From: Pseudomonadota bacterium | GTDB lineage: Bacteria > Pseudomonadota > Alphaproteobacteria > Rhodospirillales > Magnetospirillaceae | Direction of reading: 5' to 3' | Length of the DNA: 8,427 bases | Assembly: GCA_023426365.1 (NCBI GenBank) | Contig: JAFAAW010000121.1 | Location: 1 to 8,427 of the forward strand | Shown: positions 1 through 4,492 of the stretch, in pieces | Layout of the letters: each line of letters starts with the position of its first letter | Position numbering within the stretch: the stretch's first letter is position 1 | Position numbers and translations under genes: made by a program | Notes under the pieces: generated by a model | The model's database searches: none | What the model saw: only the letters and a program-made list of their open reading frames with translations | Told to the model about the DNA's origin: nothing

Positions 1-374
1 AACAGGCCAGCGGCATCGACCAGGTCAACGCCGCCGTCAGCCAGATGGACGAGATGACCCAGCAGAACGCCGCCCTGGTGGAGGAATCCGCCGCCGCCGC
101 CCACGCCCTGGAGGACCAGTCGCGCGAACTCAACCGCCTGATGGGCTTCTTCCATGTGGGCGAGGAAAGCCAGGCCGCCCAGGCGGTCGCGACCATGCCC
201 ACGGCCAAGCCCAAGGCCGAGACGCGGCCGGCCGCCAAGCCGGCGGCCAAGCCAGCGGGCAAACCCGCCGCCAAGAAGCCGGCAAGAACGCCGGCCAAGG
301 ACGCCCCCACCCCGAAGCCCACCGTCACCGCGGCGGCGGCCAAGGGCGGCGACGAGGATTGGGCCGAGTTTTGA
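1..374 (+). CDS. Methyl-accepting chemotaxis protein, C-terminal fragment (5' end outside window)
   Basis: This is the last 123 residues of a chemoreceptor; the reading frame is open from base 3 and stops at TGA 372-374. The first ~50 residues are the distal part of the cytoplasmic signalling coiled coil. They read QMDEMTQQNAALVEES and onward, very like the end of Tsr/Tar-class receptors. AALVEESAAA (fragment residues 23-32) fits the adaptation-site consensus (small-small-x-x-E/Q-E/Q-x-x-small-small), so Glu27/Glu28 are probable CheR methylation sites. After LMGFF the helix gives way to a ~65-residue tail rich in Ala, Lys and Pro with repeated PAAKPA-like units, probably a flexible linker. 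The last five residues, DWAEF, match the x-[aromatic]-x-x-[aromatic] form of the enterobacterial NWETF peptide that docks CheR and CheB. The adaptation enzymes are encoded directly downstream. The ligand-binding part is not visible, so the stimulus is unknown. Confidence 0.95.
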   Translation, partial: QASGIDQVNAAVSQMDEMTQQNAALVEESAAAAHALEDQSRELNRLMGFFHVGEESQAAQAVATMPTAKPKAETRPAAKPAAKPAGKPAAKKPARTPAKDAPTPKPTVTAAAAKGGDEDWAEF

Positions 375-402
375 AATTCAACTAATGTATGGTAAGGAAT
401 TC

Positions 403-437
403 AGGCCCCGTCGGCATCGTCGGCGGGGCCTATCATT
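403..437 (+). terminator. Strong GC-rich hairpin between MCP gene and cheR; possible weak terminator or attenuator
   Basis: AGGCCCCG (403-410) pairs perfectly with CGGGGCCT (424-431). The stem continues inward through C412-G422, G413-C421 and C415-G419, with U-G wobbles at 411/423 and 414/420. The RNA would be a 13-bp stem with a 3-base loop (416-418). It lies between the MCP stop and the cheR ribosome binding site. The tail (UAUCAUU) is not a proper U-tract, so efficient intrinsic termination is doubtful. It could reduce read-through, protect an mRNA end, or influence cheR translation. Confidence 0.4.
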
Positions 438-448
438 GGGGGACGACT

Positions 449-1318
449 GTGCAGCACCGCGCGGGCGATGTGGTGACGGATAACGGCCACCGTCGGGAAT
501 TCGAGTTGGGGGACGACGAATTCCGCTTTCTTGCCGGCTTCATGTCGCGCGAGACCGGCATCGTCCTGTCCGACCACAAACGCCAGATGGTCTGCGGCCG
601 TCTGGTAAAACGGCTGCGCGCCCTGCACCTGCGCTCGTTCGCGGAATATGTGGAACTGTTGCAAGGACCCGGCGCGGCGGCCGAGGTGGAGAACCTTGTC
701 AACGCCATCACCACCAACATCACCAACTTCTTCCGCGAACCCCATCACTTCGACTTTCTGCGCAACTCGGTGCTGTTGCCCCGCGTGGCGGAACGGCCGC
801 GCCGGCCGCGCGTCCGCATCTGGTCGGCCGGCTGTTCGTCGGGCGAGGAACCCTATTCCATCGCCATGACCATGGCCGACGTGCTGAAGCCGGGTGAAGG
901 ATGGGACGCGCTGATCCTGGCCACCGACATCGACACCAACGTGCTGCGCCGCGCCGAGGCGGGCATCTACCCCGCCGACGCGCTCAAGCACATCCCCGAC
1001 ACCTACCGCAAGCGCTTCATCCGCCGGGTCGCCGGCGATGCGGACAAAGTGCAGATGGCGGACGAACTGCGCTCGATGATCCGCTTCCGCCGATTGAACC
1101 TGCATGACAAATGGCCGATGAAGGGCACGTTCGACGTCATATTCTGCCGTAACGTCGCCATCTACTTCGACAAGCCGACGCAAAAGAAGCTGTTCAATCG
1201 CTACGCGGACTATCTGAACATTGGCGGAATGCTGTATCTTGGACATGCCGAGTCCTTGATCGGCGTCACCGACCGCTTCGAGGTCGCGGACAAGACCGTT
1301 TACAGGCGGATCAAATGA
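449..1318 (+). CDS. cheR: Chemotaxis protein methyltransferase CheR
   Basis: A 289-residue SAM-dependent methyltransferase that would methylate glutamates in the signalling helices of chemoreceptors, in the cytoplasm. The GTG start at 449 is preferred because GGGGGA (438-443) sits 5 bases upstream. An in-frame ATG at 389 has no ribosome binding site and would place the strong hairpin inside the gene. The N-terminal helical CheR domain covers ~residues 20-105 and ends in TTNITNFFRE (88-97). The catalytic domain has the SAM-binding SAGCSSGEEPYS motif (126-137), LATDID (157-162), NLHD (217-220), FCRNVAIYFD (232-241) and a GGMLYLGHAES strand (259-269). The segment between LATDID and NLHD corresponds to the beta-subdomain that in Salmonella CheR binds the receptor C-terminal peptide, matching the DWAEF tail of the gene upstream. 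Length is normal. The stop overlaps the cheD start (ATGA), indicating translational coupling. Confidence 0.96.
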   Translation: MQHRAGDVVTDNGHRREFELGDDEFRFLAGFMSRETGIVLSDHKRQMVCGRLVKRLRALHLRSFAEYVELLQGPGAAAEVENLVNAITTNITNFFREPHHFDFLRNSVLLPRVAERPRRPRVRIWSAGCSSGEEPYSIAMTMADVLKPGEGWDALILATDIDTNVLRRAEAGIYPADALKHIPDTYRKRFIRRVAGDADKVQMADELRSMIRFRRLNLHDKWPMKGTFDVIFCRNVAIYFDKPTQKKLFNRYADYLNIGGMLYLGHAESLIGVTDRFEVADKTVYRRIK

Positions 1319-1944
1319 GCGGGAACGGGGTCTGGGGGGCCCAAGCCGACGAAGCCGAGCGCCGGCGCTGGTTCGACCCAACTTTCAAGATCATGGCGGT
1401 CAAGGTGCTGCCGGGCGAGCATTACGTCTCGACCGCCGGCCAGGAAATGGTCGTCACCGTCCTGGGGTCCTGCGTCGCCGCCTGCGTGTGGGACCCGCGC
1501 CTGAAGATCGGCGGCATGAACCATTTCATGCTGCCCGATTCGGGGTCCGACGTGCCGGTGGACAAGGCCATGCGCTTCGGCAACTTCGCCATGGAAGAAC
1601 TGATCAACGACGTGCTGCGCCGGGGGGCACGGCGCGACGCGCTGGAGATCAAGGTGTTCGGCGGCGGCAACGTGCTGCCGGGCGTCGGCACCGCCACCAC
1701 GTCGGTGGGCGAGCGCAACGCCGATTTCGTCCGCCGCTACCTGCACGAGGAAGGATACCGCATCGCTGCCGAGGATCTGGGCGGCCCGCATCCCCGCCGC
1801 ATCCACTTCTTTCCCCGCCTTGGCAAGGTAATCCGCCTGTTCCTCAAGAAGGACGTGGAACGCGCGGTGGTCAATCGCGAAATGTCCTATCGCTCGCGCC
1901 TGCAGACCGTCGAGGTCGAGGGCGACGTCGAATTGTTCACCTGA
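1315..1944 (+). CDS. cheD: Chemoreceptor glutamine deamidase CheD
   Basis: A 209-residue cytoplasmic deamidase that converts specific receptor glutamines to glutamates, making them substrates for CheR; in some species it also modulates CheC. The core starts near residue 26. LGSCVAACVWD carries the nucleophile Cys53, and GGMNHFMLPDSG carries His70, 17 residues later, the same spacing as the Cys27/His44 pair of Thermotoga CheD. FGGGNVLPG (115-123) is the family's glycine loop, and VGERNADFV (131-139) is also characteristic. Thr48 lies five residues before the cysteine; I could not settle whether it plays the role of the third catalytic residue. The first ~25 residues (charged, EAERRRW) extend beyond the usual CheD start and may be disordered. 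The ATG overlaps the cheR stop by four bases, with AGGCGGA at 1304-1310 as ribosome binding site, so it is part of the cheR operon. Confidence 0.96.
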   Translation: MSGNGVWGAQADEAERRRWFDPTFKIMAVKVLPGEHYVSTAGQEMVVTVLGSCVAACVWDPRLKIGGMNHFMLPDSGSDVPVDKAMRFGNFAMEELINDVLRRGARRDALEIKVFGGGNVLPGVGTATTSVGERNADFVRRYLHEEGYRIAAEDLGGPHPRRIHFFPRLGKVIRLFLKKDVERAVVNREMSYRSRLQTVEVEGDVELFT

Positions 1945-1949
1945 GGAGG
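1943..1949 (+). promoter_or_regulatory. Ribosome binding site fixing the GTG start of cheB
   Basis: GAGGAGG is a near-perfect Shine-Dalgarno sequence overlapping the cheD stop codon (TGA 1942-1944). It lies 6 bases before the GTG at 1956. It selects this start over the much longer in-frame extension upstream, which merely shadows cheD. Confidence 0.85.
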
Positions 1950-1955
1950 CGCGCC

Positions 1956-3014
1956 GTGCCCAAGCCGCGCATTCGCGTCCTGGTGGTCGACGATTCGGCG
2001 CTGATGCGCCAGATGCTGACCGCCATCCTGTCCTCGGACCCCGGCATCGAGGTGGTCGGCACCGCCCCCGACCCCATCGTCGCGCGCGAGAAGATCAAGG
2101 CGCTGAACCCCGACGTGCTGACGCTCGACGTGGAAATGCCGCGCATGGACGGCCTGGCGTTCCTGGAAAAGCTGATGACGCTGCGGCCCATGCCGGTGGT
2201 GATGGTGTCGTCGCTGACCGAGCGCGGCGCCGAGGTCACCCTGCGCGCCATGGAACTGGGCGCGGTGGACATCTTCTGCAAGCCGTCCGAGGCCGGCGGC
2301 TTGCAGGCCCATGCCAAGGAACTGACCGACAAGGTGCGCGCCGCCGCCGGCGCCCGCGTGCGGGCGCTGAGCGACCGCCCCCGCCCCGCCGGGGCGCCCA
2401 AGCTGTCGGTCACCACCATCTACAAATCCACCGACCGGCTGGTGGCGATCGGCTCCTCCACCGGCGGTGTCGAAGCGCTGCGCGACATCATCCTGGCGCT
2501 GCCGCCCGACGCCCCCCCTATGGTCTGCACCCAGCACATCCCGCCCAAGTTTTCCGCCAGCTTCGCCGAGCGGCTGAACGGCCTTGCCGCCGTGCGGGTC
2601 AAGGAGGCGGTGGACGGCGATCGCGTCGTCGCCGGCCACGTCTTCATTGCCCCCGGCGACCGCCACCTGGAGGTGCGCCGCTCGGGTGCCGCGCTGGTGC
2701 TGCACACCCATGACGGACCGCTGGTCACCGGCCACAAGCCCAGCGTGGACGTGCTGTTCCATTCCGTCGCCGATGCTTGCGGGTCCAAGGCGGTGGGCGT
2801 CATTCTGACCGGCATGGGCCGCGACGGCGCCGACGGCCTGTTGGCCATGCGCCGGGCCGGCGCCTCCACCATCGGCCAGGACGAAGGCAGTTGCGTGGTC
2901 TATGGCATGCCCAAATCCGCCCGCGAAATCGGAGCGGTTGAAAAAGAAATTCCCCTCTCGCGCATTGCCGAGGAAATCCTTAGGCTGTGCCACGCCGATA
3001 CAACGAGGACATAA
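1956..3014 (+). CDS. cheB: Protein-glutamate methylesterase / response regulator CheB
   Basis: A 352-residue two-domain enzyme that removes methyl groups from chemoreceptors (and can deamidate glutamines) when phosphorylated by CheA. The receiver domain (1-~125) has acidic-pocket residues Asp12/Asp13, phosphoacceptor Asp58 in LTLDVEMPRMDG, Ser85/Ser86 after the fourth strand, and Lys109. A Pro/Ala/Arg-rich linker (~130-150) follows. The methylesterase domain has Ser168 (GSSTGG), His194 (TQHIPP) and Asp290 (GMGRDGADG). The Ser-to-His spacing of 26 and Ser-to-Asp spacing of 122 equal those of Salmonella CheB (Ser164, His190, Asp286), so the triad is intact. The strong GAGGAGG before the GTG start supports high expression. 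It lies 11 bases after cheD and 6 bases before the next gene. No C-terminal receptor-binding peptide motif is obvious. There is no sign of damage. Confidence 0.97.
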   Translation: MPKPRIRVLVVDDSALMRQMLTAILSSDPGIEVVGTAPDPIVAREKIKALNPDVLTLDVEMPRMDGLAFLEKLMTLRPMPVVMVSSLTERGAEVTLRAMELGAVDIFCKPSEAGGLQAHAKELTDKVRAAAGARVRALSDRPRPAGAPKLSVTTIYKSTDRLVAIGSSTGGVEALRDIILALPPDAPPMVCTQHIPPKFSASFAERLNGLAAVRVKEAVDGDRVVAGHVFIAPGDRHLEVRRSGAALVLHTHDGPLVTGHKPSVDVLFHSVADACGSKAVGVILTGMGRDGADGLLAMRRAGASTIGQDEGSCVVYGMPKSAREIGAVEKEIPLSRIAEEILRLCHADTTRT

Positions 3015-3020
3015 ACGTAG

Positions 3021-3509
3021 ATGAGCGACGATACCTGTGGCCGACTGCTGGAACTGCTGGCCCGCTGGCAGGCGTTTTCCGAGCTGCAGCAGCGCGCATT
3101 CGAGTTCCTGGCCGCCGAGGCGATGGCCACGGGGCAGGAATTCGAGCATTCCACCGAGGGCGCCGCCGGCGTGCTGACCCGGATCGGCCAGTTGGCCGAA
3201 GCCGGCAATGCCGATCTGCAAAGTGAGACCTTCATGGTGGTCCAGAAGCTGCAGGCCGCCGATCGCTCGCGCCAGGGGCTGGAGCAGGTGGCCTCGGTGC
3301 TGCAGACCCTGCGCGCTCAGCATGCCGAACTGGTGGGCGCCACCCGCGACACCGCCCACGTCCCCGACACCAATGCCATGCTGAGCGGCTGGATCGAGGC
3401 CATGGCCGCCAATGTCAGCCTGGCCGATTGGCGCCGCCGGCTGGTGGATGCCCTGCACGGTCGCGAACCGACCCCGCCGGCCGCCGGCGACGACGACGAG
3501 CTGTTCTAG
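3021..3509 (+). CDS. Small helical protein with DxxxQ motif, putative CheZ/CheT-like CheY-phosphate phosphatase
   Basis: A 162-residue, probably all-helical cytoplasmic protein encoded 6 bases after cheB. GAGGA (3005-3009) is a somewhat distant ribosome binding site. I do not recognise it as a named family by overall sequence. It is rich in heptad-like leucine/glutamine helices (~residues 5-110). One segment, VVQKLQAADRSRQGLEQV, contains D81-R-S-R-Q85. This DxxxQ arrangement is the catalytic signature of CheZ (D143/Q147 in E. coli, within DLTGQ), and CheT of Sinorhizobium was described as carrying a comparable motif. A proline-rich stretch (~148-155) then leads to an acidic C-terminus, GDDDELF, which loosely resembles the short acidic/hydrophobic CheY-binding tail of CheZ. 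Position in the adaptation operon, motif and tail together suggest dephosphorylation of CheY-P. This is inference; a scaffold or other chemotaxis accessory role is possible. Confidence 0.75.
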   Translation: MSDDTCGRLLELLARWQAFSELQQRAFEFLAAEAMATGQEFEHSTEGAAGVLTRIGQLAEAGNADLQSETFMVVQKLQAADRSRQGLEQVASVLQTLRAQHAELVGATRDTAHVPDTNAMLSGWIEAMAANVSLADWRRRLVDALHGREPTPPAAGDDDELF

Positions 3510-3581
3510 AGGGGCCGACCCGGAGGTGATGAATGGCCGGGTGCCGGCGCCACACGCCCTGTCTAGGCCACAGGTTGTCCG
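3510..3581. terminator. Convergent intergenic region with weak GC hairpins, no clear terminator
   Basis: These 72 bases separate the convergent ends of the chemotaxis operon and the mipZ-like gene. TGGCCGG (3534-3540) can pair with CCGGCGCCA (3544-3552) around a GTG loop, with a two-base bulge. CCTGT/ACAGG (3558-3562 and 3570-3574) forms a small second hairpin. Neither has a T-tract on either strand, so any termination here is probably factor-dependent. No coding sequence is seen. Confidence 0.3.
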
Positions 3582-4415
3582 CTACAGGCGGTCCAGCCGC
3601 TCGCTGACCCGCGGCAGCCACAGATTGGCGAGCAGCGCCATGACCTCCTCGCGCGCGGCCATGTGCGACTTGGTCAGTTCCAGGTCGATGCCCGACTGGC
3701 GCAAATCCAGCACGGTCAGCCCCCACAGGAACAGGTAGCGATAGATCACCCGCTCGCCAAAGCCTTCGGCCAGGCGAAAGCCCAACACCTTCTGCATTTT
3801 GGGCAGGACCTCGGCCAGCTTGCGCTTGTTGCGGTCGGCCAGCGCCGACAGGCGCGAGCGGGTCACCAGCCAGTCGATGCCGGCCTTGTGGGCGCGGCGG
3901 CGCTCCTGGCGCAGATCCCACACCAGCTTGGAATAGACGCCGGCCTGCCTCAGGTCCCAGGTGACCGGATCGAGCTGGCCCAGCAGGTCCAGGTCGAGCA
4001 GGCTGTCATTGATGGGGGTCACCAAGGTATCGGCCACCGTGTGGGCGTGGCGCGCCAGCGGCACGTCGGAGCCGGGGCAATCCACCACCACGAAGTCGCA
4101 GCCGGCCACCATCTCGCCCAGTTGCGCGTCGAAGCCAGCGCGTTCCTCGGCCACCGCCTGGGCCTTCAGTTCGGCCGGCGACGGCATGACCACGCCGAAA
4201 CGCGGCATGGGCAGCGGCACCCGCGCCCGCTCCACCCAGGCCTGGCGGTTCGAGAAATAGCGGCCCAATGATTGCTGGCGGTGGTCAAGGTCCAGGCAAC
4301 CGACCTTGAACCCCATGCGCAGCAGACCGACGGCCAGATGCATGGCGACGGTGGTCTTGCCCGACCCGCCCTTTTCATTGCCGATGACGATGATGTGGGC
4401 GCCATGCCCGGCCAT
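3582..4415 (-). CDS. mipZ: MipZ-like division-plane positioning ATPase (ParA/MinD family)
   Basis: A deviant-Walker ATPase. MipZ dimers bind ParB at chromosome origins and DNA nonspecifically, and inhibit FtsZ polymerisation so that division occurs at midcell. From ATG 4415 the protein has 277 residues, about the length of Caulobacter MipZ. Features in order are the deviant Walker A NEKGGSGKTT (13-22, signature Lys15 and P-loop Lys20), LDLDHRQQSLGRYFSNRQAW (41-60) closely resembling the MipZ LDLDxRQ...FxxNRxAW segment, Walker B FVVVDCPG (108-115), TPINDSLLDLDLLGQLDPVTWDL (133-155), DWLVTRSRL (181-189), and VIYRYLFLWGLTVLDL (223-238). These are MipZ-specific rather than general ParA features. 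An in-frame ATG at 4451 would add 12 residues; neither start has a convincing ribosome binding site. It converges on the chemotaxis operon and diverges from the kinase operon. A paralogue that positions another cargo cannot be excluded. Confidence 0.9.
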   Translation of the reverse strand: MAGHGAHIIVIGNEKGGSGKTTVAMHLAVGLLRMGFKVGCLDLDHRQQSLGRYFSNRQAWVERARVPLPMPRFGVVMPSPAELKAQAVAEERAGFDAQLGEMVAGCDFVVVDCPGSDVPLARHAHTVADTLVTPINDSLLDLDLLGQLDPVTWDLRQAGVYSKLVWDLRQERRRAHKAGIDWLVTRSRLSALADRNKRKLAEVLPKMQKVLGFRLAEGFGERVIYRYLFLWGLTVLDLRQSGIDLELTKSHMAAREEVMALLANLWLPRVSERLDRL

Positions 4416-4492
4416 GACCGTTCCGTTCGCTATGTCCGCTTCGGCGCGCATGCTACACTATCTTTCGTCAGACACCATTGTCCCATCGCCGC
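4416..4492. promoter_or_regulatory. Divergent intergenic region, expected to hold both mipZ and kinase promoters
   Basis: These 77 bases lie between the mipZ-like start (- strand) and the kinase start (+ strand). They are relatively AT-rich for this DNA. TACACT (4454-4459, + strand) is the best -10-like hexamer, but I see no good -35 at the right spacing, so the exact promoters are unresolved. If the longer mipZ start at 4451 is used, only about 41 bases remain. Confidence 0.35.

Noticed and set aside
220..330. Short GCCAAGCCGGC-type repeats as a mobile or CRISPR-like repeat
   Set aside because: They lie in frame within the MCP tail and simply encode the Lys/Ala/Pro linker; there are no spacers or regular period.
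389..448. Upstream ATG start for cheR
   Set aside because: It has no ribosome binding site, would encode the strong hairpin, and adds residues not expected for CheR; the GTG at 449 has GGGGGA at ideal spacing.
1887..3458. Long - strand open frame (523 codons) opposite cheB and the DxxxQ gene
   Set aside because: It is antisense to clearly recognisable cheB, is rich in His/Gln/Gly as expected from reverse-reading GC-biased codons, and shows no domain motif.
3558..3574. CCTGT/ACAGG hairpin as an intrinsic terminator of the chemotaxis operon or mipZ
   Set aside because: A 5-bp stem with no T-tract on either strand is too weak to call on its own; it is mentioned only as part of the intergenic region.
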